Origin: Polytrichum commune
Taxonomy: Eukaryota; Streptophyta; Polytrichopsida; Polytrichales; Polytrichaceae
Assembly: GCA_950295325.1 (NCBI GenBank)
Contig: OX485805.1
Coordinates: 26,275,501 to 26,339,500, forward strand
Length of the DNA stretch: 64,000 nucleotides
Reading direction: 5' to 3'
The notes under the pieces were generated by a model that worked only from the letters and a program-made list of their open reading frames with translations, had not been told where the DNA came from and searched no databases. The position numbers and the translations under genes are program-made. Of this stretch, positions 25,549-37,033 are shown piece by piece; position 1 is the stretch's first letter; each line of letters starts with the position of its first letter.

Positions 25549-26824
25549 GAGAGATTGTTTTACTAACTAACTGAAGTGGTTCCACATAGACTCAAGTCTC
25601 AAGTGCAAACCAAGTATAGTAACTTTTTTAGATTATGACCTGTTCTCGGTCACACACTAACACCAATACCCATTCTTTAGTACTTTCTACTCTATTAGTT
25701 CGCCCAAAAATAATCAGATTCTACCTGCCAAGCGATTTTTAGACGACTTTGAGTACTTGATCTTAATTTGCTGCATGTGATGCTGCAATGTTGCACAACA
25801 TTCATCAGCTAATCTAGATGGCAGATAGGAAAAGTGCAGTTGAGATATGATAATTTATACATAAAATATATTCTCTAACCAAAAATCTGAAATTCTTGCA
25901 GATCTTTCTGCTCTTTGTATTTTTCTGGAAAAGTAGAGGCGTGAAGAGTTTACCTACACTCCCAAACCATTGGGATGCTACAAAATGGATGTTATGATAT
26001 GATATTTGTGTTGTCCACTTCCAATAAAATGTAATGGCAGCCTGAGCCTGTGCCACCAATGTCTTCTGAACGGTTGTTTGGGATTCAAGTGCAATCTTTC
26101 CTTGTTTCAGATGCCAGATTGTATTGGGAAAACCATCCACAAAAATCAAGCCGGAGTTAAATTCTGAGTTGTGGTCAATGCACAAGAACTTGAATTAAGA
26201 TCTTCAACAGTTTGTCTCAGGTCAGGATTATTCTCTGCAGATGTGCGTTGATATTACAGTACATTCAACTATTACAGGATATAGACACATTCAACTATCA
26301 TTTACTCACTATATCCGTCGAAAGTAATATCAATTCATTTGATGCTGTGACTGGCATGGCTTTCAATCTATTTACATCAGAATTTCCAACATGACAGGGC
26401 GTAAGCGGAGGCAACTTCTACAATCGGTCATCCCAACTGCTCTAAGATTTGCAATATACACACCGTATGTGTGCACAAGATGAGTCCTCATTTGTAGCTG
26501 GGGTGATCTGCTGAGTTGCTTGTAAACCTTGTCTTGAACTCAATGTGGCTAAACAGGGTGCTGCACAAAAAACTTAACCTAGCTCCCACACAAATTTTAA
26601 TATCTAATTAACTGAAGCATGCAAATTTTAAGTATTACTCTTATTTAAGACAATGGCAGATTGTTGATGCTCATTGACTACTGAGCTTTTGTGTTCTGGT
26701 GACTTGAATCATATTTGGGCGAAATTCATTGGCATTTGCAGAGAGGAAATGGATGGGATTGTATGCAGAGTTGCAGACTCGTGCCTACCTGCCACAGCTC
26801 CTTCACACACCTTTGTTGCTTTCT
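25549..26824. other. Intergenic region between the membrane-protein gene and LAZ1
   Basis: This should contain the 3' UTR of the + strand gene at 24481 and the 3' UTR of the minus-strand LAZ1 gene, which converge here. No further gene is recognisable. Confidence 0.5.
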
Positions 26825-29800
26825 TCATCTGGTTGTTGGAGAGGTGTGTACCTCTTTCGTTACAAGGTCCCCGTTTTTGTTGCGCTCTTCTTGTTCCTCC
26901 ATGACAATGTTATTCACCACATCCCCTTCACCAGTCTTCTCTGTCTTTTGTGCGGTTGTCTCCTTGCCTGCAACCTCACCCTTGCTGTTCAGTCTGAACT
27001 TTTCCTTCACATTCAAGCTTGCATCCTTTTCAACCTGTCCAGCTTCATTAGTCTCCTTGGTTGTGCTGGATGTTTTTCTCTCCTCCACTGAGTCCAACTT
27101 CTTCTTCTGTTGCCTGAAACTGATGGTTTCCTCACCATGTGGAAGTGATTCATCAGTACTTCGGCTCGTAGTAGTGCCTGAAACCTCTTCCTTGACAACC
27201 TCTGAAGCTTCACCAGTGCAGTGTTGCGATCCCTCATCCTTGCTCTTGTGTTCCAGTGCAACATGTTCATGTGTCTGCACAATTTCATCATCCTTGTCGT
27301 CCTCGTCTCGATTCACAAAATAGGTACCCTCTTTGGAAACTTCCTCAGTTTCTCTGCCACCCCACTTGTAAACCTTGTCCTGAACATTCTCATTCAATTT
27401 GGAGACGTTACCTTGAAGTTTGTCGTTCATCTTCGACACATTCTCGTGAAGGGTTTCATTCAAGTTTGTGAATCCAGACTCAACAGGCTCGGCCGCTTGT
27501 GCCATTGTTATTTTCACGTCCTCCACCACCTGCCCACACAACTCCAATAAATCTGAGCCCTCAAGTACAAGTCCATTACAGGAGGTGGAAAAGTTTCTAT
27601 AGAGTCATTGTATATTCCCATAACAAGGTCCACGCAATTTGAGCATTTCAAATGAGGTTCAAGGCTAGAAAGTCTTCCGATCCTGTGGGTCCTATTTGAA
27701 AATTTACATGTGGAGCCATGCAATGTTACTACATGTTGTTGACCTAATTTCACTTAGAGAATTGATCACTGACTAGGAATATGATCACATCTACAGATGA
27801 ACTAAGTGGGGTTTGCATTCTAATCTTTTGCAAAAACAACTATCAGTTCTTGAACGACAGACAGCCAACATGTACGGCATAGCTGGAATTATCTATATTG
27901 TAAATTTCTTTTCAGTTTGTCCACTTTGACTGGGTATCTTACGTTGTGTATGACTAATCTCTGTCATCAAGGACCTGACTTCCATCCACTTGTGACAGAC
28001 CAATGTACAATCGTTGACACGAAAGTCTTGAGGTTTGGACTTTCCTAATATTGAAGATAACCTCTACAATAGCAACCTAGACAAATGGTGTGTGTAGCTA
28101 CTGACAAAAAATCTTCATAAGCTCTACAATTCTTAAACATGTGTGAAGGACGTTCTCTTTCTATTCTAGCTTCAAGAATAAATTTTCAAGAATTAAGGTC
28201 CTTGAGTGCATGTATGAATACTGGGCATAGTCAAGTGGTACTAAGCTCTCGTTAGTTGACACCCCATCGTTGACTATCTTTGAACATAAAGCCTTCTTCA
28301 ATCTACCAAGATTCAATTGAAGAGGGGTGTCCCCAATGGAATCATTTTTAGGTTATCCAGATTACCTGAGAATTATTATCTGAGAGCTATTTTGCATTGG
28401 AACTTAAATAGGCTACTTAAGAACATTTATGTTTGGTTCCTTGAACTTTCAGTGAGCAGAAAAGAAGACTTACATGTTCACCACCACCGATGACCACATC
28501 TTTCACACTGTCCTTCACACTGGTCACAGCGCCCTCAACATCTTCCTCAAGCTCGTCAGCAACACTATCAATCTTGTTCAGATTGTGGTGTTTTCCTTGT
28601 CGATACGGAGTTGCTGGATACACATAAATATGCGCCACAGCTGCAATTGCCATCTGCACAGTTAAGGTAACATCAGGCAAGGTAGAGAACTCGAAAGTCA
28701 ATGCTTCATTTAAACCCTGGGGGTTCATCATGTCTTGAAATGATGAAGGTGGTGATAAATATTATTATACCATGAAAAAATCAAGCCTAAAAATACTGTT
28801 TTGAGAGTAATCATTTAGAGTACACTGGAGAACCCTATGCATTGGGTTGCCTCGTCAGGCCAGGGTTCAGTATATCTTCGTCTGACTAAAACAGGGACAG
28901 ATAGATACTTGCTGTTGAGACATGAAGAAAAAGAATAGATGACTCCAGTGTTGCTACCAGTGTCATGTCTTTGAGTTAGTCAATTCTATCTGTAATCCCG
29001 AAATGGGCATTGCAAGAATTAGAGGTCTTGAAGACTACTGCCGCCTTTCAAAGGTTAACATCTTAAACAGGTGCAAACAAACCGGCCTGCACCTAATCTT
29101 CCCCAAGGGCAAGCCCCTAGGTTCCCACATGATCGGTTGAAAATATCTGGTTCACTCAGATACCCCCACTGTGATTGGTTAGGCCATAGTGGTAGGGCGC
29201 ACCAGAAATCAAGTATAAGGAAGGTCACCCGTCCTAGCATGATTCCAGCCTTAGACGGGTTAACCTCGGAGTTCCCATGGGATCAAGGTTAAGGCCCTTG
29301 TATTTAGGCCACCCCTTGAGATATGAATGTGAACATTTGGTCGGGAATTGGTTGTTTTGCATACAGTACCTTCCATGTTCAGTAAGTTTTTGGTGGATGC
29401 TTGGAGGTCAAGTGGAGGTTTGATTGAAGAAAGTTCGATATCAGTTCAATTTGGGCCAAACTCACTCTGGCATGCCAAGAGATGCTAAAATGAGGTTGGC
29501 CCTCGATGAAACAACATAGGTTGCTCTTCATTCAAATTCAAACAGGACTTCTAAGCATGCACCACAAGTGGAAAGAAATTATTGATATTGTAGAGAAACA
29601 ACCAACTGAAAATCATAGGGGACTAACTCCTGACGTAAAGGTCATTAAGGTAAAGAATTACAATAATATATAGCGGAAACAGCTCATTGATGCTCTTGTT
29701 GGATAGGTATCTAGAGAACCAGCAGGTGGTGGCTTCAAGATGGAAAGAGATTACCTACCTCGATGCAAATAATGAAGTCTTGGAGATTGGTCTGGAGCAT

Positions 29801-32600
29801 GTCAGCTTGCTCTTCAGAGGGATGGAAAGGTAACCACTTCGCTGCGAGTCCTGTCGCAAAGACAAGGGCAATGACCACACCTTGCCACCATGTTACAAAG
29901 ACGACTGCCTTGAAACAAAGAAACTTTGCCAAAGGGTTGATCTCATGAAGCTCGTGCTTGGTTGCATAGTAGAACTGCACTAGACAGTAGAGAGCCCACA
30001 TCTGGCTGAAATTTTGCAGGATCGTGATGTATGGGTATCTGCGCAAGATGATGAGCCATAATTTGTTAGAGAGCTCTGAAGTGTAGTGCGAGTTATATAT
30101 AATAGTAGAGTCATCTTTTAATTCAATGGGACTTTTTGTCGGGAGTTCCCTACGATTTTGCAGTGGTTGTTCTGCATGCAATGTCAAAAGTTTCTTTCCA
30201 GTTTTGTTTCATCTTTGGAGGTAGAGTTTTAATTTGAATGAAGAGAAACCTATTTTGGTTCATGAAAGACCAAATTCATTGGAGCACCATTGACATGCCA
30301 AAATGAGTTTGACCCTTAATGAACCGATATAGAATGTTCTTCATTCAAACCTCCACACTACCTTCAAGCGTGCACCACAAATTTATTGAGGATTGGAAGG
30401 TGTTGCATGCAAATAATCAAGATCTGTGCATGCAGGGGTTAATGGGTCGAGGTAACTTACCCCAGGCTGAAGTCAAAATCTCCCTCACCATAGGCATCGA
30501 ATATACTCAGAATCAGCGCTGCCCAAGAGCAAGTCACCTTGATTATCACCTGACATGCAAGCAGTGGGCCTTGCAGATCAGAACTGAAAGTGATTAGACT
30601 CTAACAGAGGCGATCTCACGTCCTTCAAGTACGTTACCTTTAAAGGACCGGGGTCATGTTTATATGGGGCACGTGAAGATTTGTACGCACCCCAAACAAG
30701 TAATTTTGGGTCATTGGTATTGAATCCATATTTAGAACTACATATAATAGAGGAAGTGAAGAAAAAGTCATATGTGACGACAATGATTAGATATATGTGG
30801 TATATATTTGAGTCTAGGTCATTTATACAAGCTCAAATCCTCCTTAAATTCAGTTTACACACATATATGCTCTGATTGGAACCATGCATATGATAGATAG
30901 TAACTTACGTACTGCACAATACCGAATTTGGCAGTATCATAGAATGGGCGACCGAGTTCCCAAGGTCGAAGACACCATCTGAGTGGGATTGGATGTACCA
31001 CCGCAGGCGATTTTATGTTTTCGTCCAAGAGTGGTGTATGTGCTTCCTCAGAACCTTGCTTCTCTAACCTCTGGACAGCCATCTCCTCACCCCCTACACA
31101 GTTTCATCATGACTGTATATCAGCCCCAGTGTAAATTAAAAATTGTAAGTGCTACAGATTCTTTGACCTCATAGTTGCAAAGATGGAGCAGCAGATTTGC
31201 AGAATTGGCTTATCTCTAGTCATGGGTCATGGAACAATAGCCCACAACCATTAGAGTTATCCTCTAGCTCAACATGACTTTTGGTCCGGAGTTGATTGTT
31301 TTGGATACAACACCTTCCATTGTCTGGTAAGTTTCTGATGCATGCTTGGAGGGAGTGAGGAAGTTTGAATGAAGAACATTCTATATCAGTTCATTGAGGC
31401 TCAAACTCATTTTGGCATGCCAAGGAGTGGTAAATGAGTTTGGCCCTCAATGAACAAGAATAGGTTGGTCTTCATTCAAATTCAAAACTACCTCCAAGCA
31501 TGCACCACAAGCGGAAAGAAATTGTTGACATTATATGAAAACCAACCAATGGAAAATCGTAGGGGACCAACTCCCGACGAAAAGGCCCATTGAGTTAAAA
31601 GATAACTCTTTTGTGCCACACAGGAATTCTCTGAGCTTGAACTACTGTAGATTTAGTTCCATTGAATTCACGTTGATTTGATAAAGCTGAACAAAAGACC
31701 AAATTTTGGAGATGTTCCATACCCAGGCAAGCAATCAGGTAACAACCAAATGCATACAGAGCAAATGCTTCGTAGCAGTTGCCCATTATGGTGAAGTAGA
31801 TCGCCAGTTTGGGCAGCAATAGTGATAGAAACTGAGACCTACAGAAAAGTGGGCCAAATCAGATAAATCCTATGACAAGACCTGTTACACATTCTCACTT
31901 CACATAGAATCGACCTCTCCACACCAAAGTAGCTATTCTTGGGTCATTCACTTTTCATGCTCAAACCATGTAATTTGACAGGAATGAACACGTTACCGAT
32001 GTGACAGCATATATGGGAACCATGAGGATGATGCCTATCAGCCACTTTTGCTCCTGCAATAACACATCAAGACTTTGCGTCACAGTGAATAATGATCTTT
32101 AGGCTTCCAATCAAAAAGTGACAGAGGCCATATGGATGTACAAATCCTGATCCAAGGAGTTGCAGACAGCAGCAGGAGGTGAGGTGATGTGAGATATTAT
32201 ACACATTGCATCTGTCTAAGTAGGAATTAGATAGAGTAGAGAGGCTCTTGAGATTTCTTGGCAATATGGAGTTGAAAGAGTCACAGTTCAGATTAGTCCT
32301 GTTTATGCAAGAGTGCTTGGAAATGAAGGTTCAACTCAACCCATTATCACATATTTTACAACTTGACTACGCAGTGTTTAGGTTGGAAGAAATGAGTACC
32401 TTGGGTTCATTGTAGCCAGAGAGGTGCTCAAATAAGAGATAAAATGAGAGACTGAGTGCAAATAGCACAAAAGCCGAGGAAATAATGACTGCCCACAGTA
32501 GCATAGTGGCAGCCCCTGTTTGTGACATTGCCTTTTCAAGTATCTCTGGTACTCCTTGTTGCCAATCGCCCCTGCCCATCATTACAAGTGGTAATCCCAT
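26825..32600 (-). CDS. LAZ1: LAZ1 family protein (DUF300 / organic solute transporter Ost-alpha), 8 exons
   Basis: Multi-pass membrane protein of the DUF300/Ost-alpha superfamily; Arabidopsis LAZ1 acts in programmed cell death and at the tonoplast in brassinosteroid signalling. Inferred exons (minus): 32600-32400, 32053-31997, 31831-31723, 31093-30909, 30549-30461, 30038-29759, 28653-28474, 27529-26825. All introns are GT..AG, phases close, and the total is 1806 bp (601 aa). Family blocks in order: TM1 with SFYLLFEHLSGYNEPK, EQKWLIGIILMVPIYAVTS, NCYEAFALYAFGCYLIACLG, KFGIVQY, YPYITILQNFSQMWALYCLVQFY, KFLCFKAVVFVTWWQGV, LQDFIICIEMAIAAVAHIYVYPATPY, then DVVIGGGEHVVEDVKITMAQAAEPVESGF. Exon 8 adds about 235 residues of acidic, low-complexity, heptad-like tail, common in LAZ1 but variable. 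I recognise at least seven hydrophobic spans. Introns carry several mobile elements. Confidence 0.95.
28155..28430. repeat. Dispersed repeat D2, copy 1 (in LAZ1 intron 7)
   Basis: The segment 'attctagcttcaagaat..aaggtccttgag..catagtcaagtgg..agctctcgtta..caatctaccaagattcaattgaagaggggtgtcc..ggttatccagattacct' recurs in inverted orientation at 35845-36125. No termini were resolved. It lies between exons 7 and 8. Confidence 0.75.
29071..29334 (-). mobile_element. Candidate Cassandra-type (5S-bearing TRIM) LTR or 5S-derived SINE
   Basis: A 5S rRNA-like block (29219-29286) sits in a segment that on the minus strand starts with TGTTCACATTC at about 29334 and runs to about 29071. Cassandra TRIM elements carry a 5S sequence inside each LTR, and SINE3-type elements have a 5S head. 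I could not prove either boundary or a target duplication. The right edge abuts a foldback MITE. It lies in LAZ1 intron 6, on the same strand as LAZ1. Confidence 0.45.
29219..29286 (-). ncRNA. 5S rRNA-derived sequence (pseudo-5S with internal promoter boxes)
   Basis: On the minus strand it reads GATCCCATGGGAACTCCGAG, then GTTAACCCGTCTAAGGCTGG, then AATCATGCTAGGACGGGTGA and CCTTCC. This follows the plant 5S order GATCCCATCAGAACTCCG, AGTTAAGCGTGCTTGG, TACTAGGATGGGTGACC, with changes in the A-box region and loss of the 5' and 3' ends. The C-box-like GGACGGGTGACC is well kept. It is not a functional 5S gene, since about half the molecule is missing. Confidence 0.8.
29334..29645. mobile_element. 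Foldback MITE, family F1, copy 1 (LAZ1 intron 6)
   Basis: The left arm 'atttggtcgggaattggttgttttgcata' pairs with the right arm 'accaactgaaaatcataggggactaactcctgacg' read in reverse. The two halves are inverted copies of one another over about 300 bp ('gatgcttggaggtc..' against '..cttctaagcatgcacc'). Two more copies lie in other LAZ1 introns. No coding capacity. Confidence 0.8.
30129..30425. mobile_element. Foldback MITE, family F1, copy 2 (LAZ1 intron 5, right end truncated)
   Basis: It begins 'actttttgtcgggagttccctacgattttgcagtggttg' and runs through the palindrome centre ('caccattgacatgccaaaatgagtttgacccttaatgaacc'). It ends near 'ggaaggtgttgcatgcaaataatcaaga' without the outer part of the right arm. 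It lies between exons 6 and 5. Confidence 0.75.
31276..31588. mobile_element. Foldback MITE, family F1, copy 3 (LAZ1 intron 3)
   Basis: The left arm is 'cttttggtccggagttgattgttttggataca'. The right arm is 'accaaccaatggaaaatcgtaggggaccaactcccgacgaaaagg'. Almost the whole 312 bp is self-complementary. It lies between exons 4 and 3, in the same relative orientation as the other two copies. Confidence 0.8.
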
Positions 32601-32670
32601 GTCTTCAAATGTCTGAGGTTACTTTTGTTCGGGTTTTCTGAGAAAAAGTTTCGTGTGTACAGGATTTCAA

Positions 32671-32690
32671 AGGAGGTTAGTGAACCTCCT
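32671..32690. promoter_or_regulatory. Perfect 8-bp-arm hairpin in the LAZ1 5' leader
   Basis: AGGAGGTT-AGTG-AACCTCCT lies 71-90 bp upstream of the LAZ1 start codon. If retained in the mRNA leader it would form a short stem-loop. A 5'-UTR splice acceptor (TTCTCAG just before the start) may remove it. Confidence 0.5.
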
Positions 32691-32954
32691 GAGAACTTTC
32701 ATTGCTAGTGCTGCTAAGGAATCAGCAGACCTCAAAATCTCCAGGTGAGGTTCCACCTTCCGCTCGACTCCTCTGTTTTAATTGATGTGCCGGTATCAAC
32801 TTCATGAATTCGAGAAAGCTTGGAGGTCAATTGCAACAGTGGTAACATCACAAATTTTGCAACAAAATGTATTTGACAACAGGATCCCTGCAATCGAGGA
32901 GCCAGGTACAAATGTCATTAGAAAATAATATCCATTTTAAGCACTACGCATCTA

Positions 32955-33460
32955 TTCTGGAAACAATTTTTTACTGCCGATTGTAGTATTTCTTCACTCA
33001 GTTCTGATTTGGAAACACAAGTTCTGTTTTACCGTGACATCTCTTCCTCTCGATCATAAACCCTAGCATCAACTACCCTATAGACCAAACCCTGAACCTG
33101 ATTTAAGTCACAAACATCTGTAACGACCGCATTGAAACACATGCCTATCAACAAGCAAAGTACACATCGATTAAGCAGTTTGAAGCTCCGATCGAAGTAA
33201 TGGAGTTCTGGAAACAAATTGGCACTGATAATTATGGTATTCCACTGAGTTCTGTTTTGGAAACAAGTTTAAGTTTTCCTGAATACCTAAGTTATACCCT
33301 CGGTTTAACCCTGAAATCTCTTCCTCTCTACTAATAGGGAAAACCCTGGCCCTGATTCATTTCACAAACATTTGTACAGATAAAACCACATGCCTACTTA
33401 TAACCAAAATAAATATCGATTGAGCAGTTTAAAGCTCCGATCTAAAGTCATAGATATCTA
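32955..33460. repeat. Tandem duplication upstream of LAZ1, two units of about 250 bp
   Basis: Units start with TTCTGGAAACAA at 32955 and 33206. They share 'cactgagttctg.tttggaaac', 'atctcttcctctc..ataaaccct', 'ccctgattca.tcacaaacat.tgta', 'catgcctat' and 'atcgattgagcagttt.aagctccgatc'. Identity is moderate, so this is an older event than the one at 1981. It is presumably in the LAZ1 promoter or first intron. Confidence 0.82.
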
Positions 33461-34300
33461 TTTAGGCAACTGAAGCCTTCAGAAAGGTGAATTTTTTGGG
33501 GAAGTGGTCAGTTTGCGATTTGGCTGAGAACACATTACATTAAAATTTTCAAATAATTTCTGCAGGTAACCTACTGACACCTCCAAGAACATAGTGTGCA
33601 TGATTTCCAACTTTGAGTAAACAATCATTCTCTCCGAACAAGGTGTTCTAGAGCTTATCGAAACTGCAACATACCAAGTCCTTGTAGATTTATATTCTAA
33701 ATTAATAAGATTCCTTCAACTACTAGGTGTAGTTTGAGCTCTCACAACTTCCCCATCGAACCTAATACTTTCTTTCCACAAAACTGCAGGAGTACAGATT
33801 ACTGGAGATCTTTACGGGCCTACTCACCTGTATAATTTTCTGCTTGGGAGCTCATTGGTCATTTCCACCCTCGCACATCATCATCGTAAGTCCTCTCTGC
33901 CAATTCCTTGGAAAAATCTTGACATGTCTCAATCTTTCCCATTCCAAAAAGCCATCTCTACGCACGAAGAAATCACTCATACACGCACCGGTATCGGAAA
34001 CCTAACTTGAATCTCAAATCCTCTTCAGTTTCTGGTACATGGAGCATGATGATTTGCTAGGAGATGGAATTTGGCGGACCCCCAAAAAAAAAAATGGTTT
34101 CCAAACAAGGAAATGCACACTGCAGAGTGCAGTGTGCATTAGTTTCATTCCAAAATCGACGGCATTAAGTTAAAGCTGTTTACGAATGTTGGAGTCTGAT
34201 GGGCGATTGAATTGGAAGCATGAGATAAGAAAGGAAGAGCAGCTTTTTCGTACTAACCAAGTATGCTGAGCCAGTTGGCAGTGTCCCACGTGTCGTTAAA
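33461..34300 (-). promoter_or_regulatory. LAZ1 upstream region with G-box/ABRE-like site
   Basis: CCCACGTGTCG at 34285-34295 contains a perfect CACGTG core (34287-34292) in ABRE-like context. A perfect 13-bp-arm palindrome lies at 34112-34140. The transcription start is not resolved, so assignment to LAZ1 is by position only. Confidence 0.35.
34112..34140. repeat. Perfect inverted repeat, 13-bp arms, 3-nt loop
   Basis: AATGCACACTGCA-GAG-TGCAGTGTGCATT. The arms are perfect. It is too short for a pre-miRNA. It may be a cruciform or a binding-site palindrome upstream of LAZ1. Confidence 0.9.
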
Positions 34301-34339
34301 TTACTGGCACTTAAAGGTTTATACATGCATTCTTTCCAA

Positions 34340-35844
34340 GCTGGACCGGACACGTAGATGCGGACCCAGGAGACTTAGGGCAGACTTCCAGGAGGCGAAA
34401 ACAGCTAAATGAAGGAAATTTGAACCCACCCTCCACATGGAAGGGTGTGTTTATTTCTCAAGAGAGTGTGAATTGGAGGCCTACAAGATTGTAAGGGGAA
34501 GTTGAAGTTTAAGGGAGGGGGAGTTGACTGTCTTCTTTAATCCAGTACACTAAATAGGATACACCCTAAACTCCGTAATATCAACCTCCATAATGTCACA
34601 CACTCTCTAATATCCCGAAACCCTAGGGAACGGATGTTCGTAGTTCAAATCTCACTCCTTATTGTCACATTTCTCTCTCTTATATCATAAAATTTGTCAT
34701 TAATGCAAACCACCCAAGAAGTCAACCCACACCCTCACATTGCACCATGTGTCAACATGTGGAGTGTCACCTTCTTCTTCTTACTCTTTTTCTTCTTCTT
34801 ATGCCACTTGTTGAATGTTGGTGCATGCGTCCACCACATCACCCGGGAAGGCCAAGTGGAGTGGACCACACTAGCGTAGGTGACGGGAGAACGAATTCAA
34901 ATTGTCCTCACATCTCCTTTGTGTTATTCCATAATGTCACGTGCTACACTAATTCTATATTATCACACATTTATGTTAACACTACAAGACTCTATAATAT
35001 CACATGCGCTTTGGTTGCCATAGGTGTGATACTACGGAGTTAGAGTGTATTTAGTTTTTGATACACTACATACAAACACATACACTAAATGTCAATAACC
35101 CTATAAAAGTAAGTAACATTAAATGTAAACACAAACACTAAATATCAACTGTGGTAATATGTGGAAGTTACATGTTTGAATTTAGTGTTAGTAAGGATAT
35201 GAAAAAAAATTAAAAATAACAATGATGAAAGGAGAATTCGAGCATATATTCTAACATTAATTGTCAAAAAATCAAATATTAGTGTTAACAACATTAAATA
35301 TAATCAAACACTAGATATATTTATTTACTGTAATGAAATTGACTTTCATTTGAGTGAATTAATTTTGATTTGCATAAACATGTTGGTTTGAATGTTTGAG
35401 CTTGTGAATGTCTTGTTGATACTATTTTTTTTTTGTGATTACATATTCTTGTTAGTCACACCTTGCCCAAAATTTTCATATTATGGGGATTTTTTTCTCT
35501 TGTTTGTAAAATCTCAAAAAATATAGTTCAATAAGTTTATTCATGCAACATGCATTTGCGACAACAAGGCAAATCTATTTTGTCACATGTTGCCCCCCTA
35601 CTCCATATTTAAGTGCTCAATGAACAAGAAATACTACCCGAAGCTTCACCGACATCTACGTATTCGAAATTTAATTGCCAAAATAGCCGGCACATGAAAA
35701 CTTACCCTCAAATCTTGAGTTCCCTTAACTACCAAAATTGTTTATGGAGTTGGGATTGCCCACAATTAGACCACAAACCTTAAAATCAACTATGTTTTAA
35801 AAGATTGTCATGACATAAACAAGAATAAGCAAACCACCAAGAAC
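34340..35844. other. AT-rich intergenic DNA, no gene recognised
   Basis: Low-complexity 'aacactaaatat' and 'tatgtca' text is frequent around 34540-35330. I saw no coding block, RNA gene or transposase. Confidence 0.5.
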
Positions 35845-36125
35845 ATACATGACATTCTTAAGTAGCCTATTTACTAATTCCAATGGAAATGGATTAAAGC
35901 TTCCAAGGTAATCCGGATAACCTAAGAATGATTCCATTACTAGGGATGCACCTCTTCAATCGAACCTTGGTAGATGGAAGAAGACAACAATGAAGGCAAC
36001 AATGGGATGCTGACTAAATAATGAGAGCTTGCCACTTGACTATGGTCATCTTTCATGCATATACTCAAGGACCTTCATTCTTGAAATCCATTCTCGAAGC
36101 TAGAATAGAAAATGCGCATTTCAAT
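35845..36125. repeat. Dispersed repeat D2, copy 2 (inverted relative to copy 1)
   Basis: 'cttaagtagcctattt..ttccaatgg..ggtaatccggataacctaagaatgattcc..cctcttcaatcgaaccttggtagat' followed by '..gagagcttgccacttgactatg' and 'caaggaccttcattcttgaaat..ctcgaagctagaatag' is the reverse complement of 28155-28430. Confidence 0.75.
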
Positions 36126-37033
36126 GAACCTTTCTTTTAGATTCAAAATTGAACCCAAGCTTGAAGATTGATTTCTTAAACTAGGATGATTATTTTCTTG
36201 AGTTGGGGCCAATGAGATTTAGAAGTTGGATGCTGCAAATTTGGTGCCACTTCATTTATTCATACCTTGAACCCGGACCCTAGTGTAAACCAATAGGGAT
36301 CACTCGAGTTTGGAGTTCTCTTTGGTCTGGGACTGTAGTGTACTGGACTCACCCTAAGAATGATATGGAAGTTAAGAAATGAAGTTCACGAAATTCACAA
36401 TTGCATAAAAACAGTGGCAGTATCAGATAAGATAAGATTATTTGCGTATCATGCATAAAAACCAAGTAGATCTCATCCCAGTGCCATCATTTGGGAAAGC
36501 TACTAGACTCTTGCTGGTGCCACACAAGTTGACACTATCAACAAAGCAGGGATGTTGTTTAATTTAGTGGTACTGAAATCATCGTCTTGACTGCTTGGGC
36601 ATTATATGTACATGTGGGGAACATGCTTGGAACCATCCACCGCCGCGCAAAAATTGCCATAATTCCAAGTTTGTTGTTGTCGCATGTCCACCTAACCCGA
36701 TATATTGATTGTCATGTGGATCCACAATCACTGAGATGGATGATGATCGATGTAAAGGTAAGCTCATGCATAAGCACTGTGACTCGACACTCTTTGTGGA
36801 ACTTTTTTACAGGTATCCGAAAGGTGGCGAAGGTGTTTAGGGTCAGTCAAAGATCGATGATGATTGTAAATTCTCAGCATGAGAAATAAGCAGGTGCATG
36901 TTGTAGCTGGGCCTCGAGTTTCGCCTGCGAGTGGAAAGATGGAGATTCTTCGCAGTGGACTTTTTGGTGGAGTGGCATGCTTTGGGTTTTTGTTGGATAT
37001 GTCCACTGATGAGCCTTCAGGCAGCTGGCCAAC

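Noticed and set aside
26715-27323. 202-codon open frame on + opposite the LAZ1 last exon
   Set aside because: It mirrors the low-complexity acidic tail of LAZ1 exon 8. The minus-strand frame continues the family sequence in phase from exon 7.
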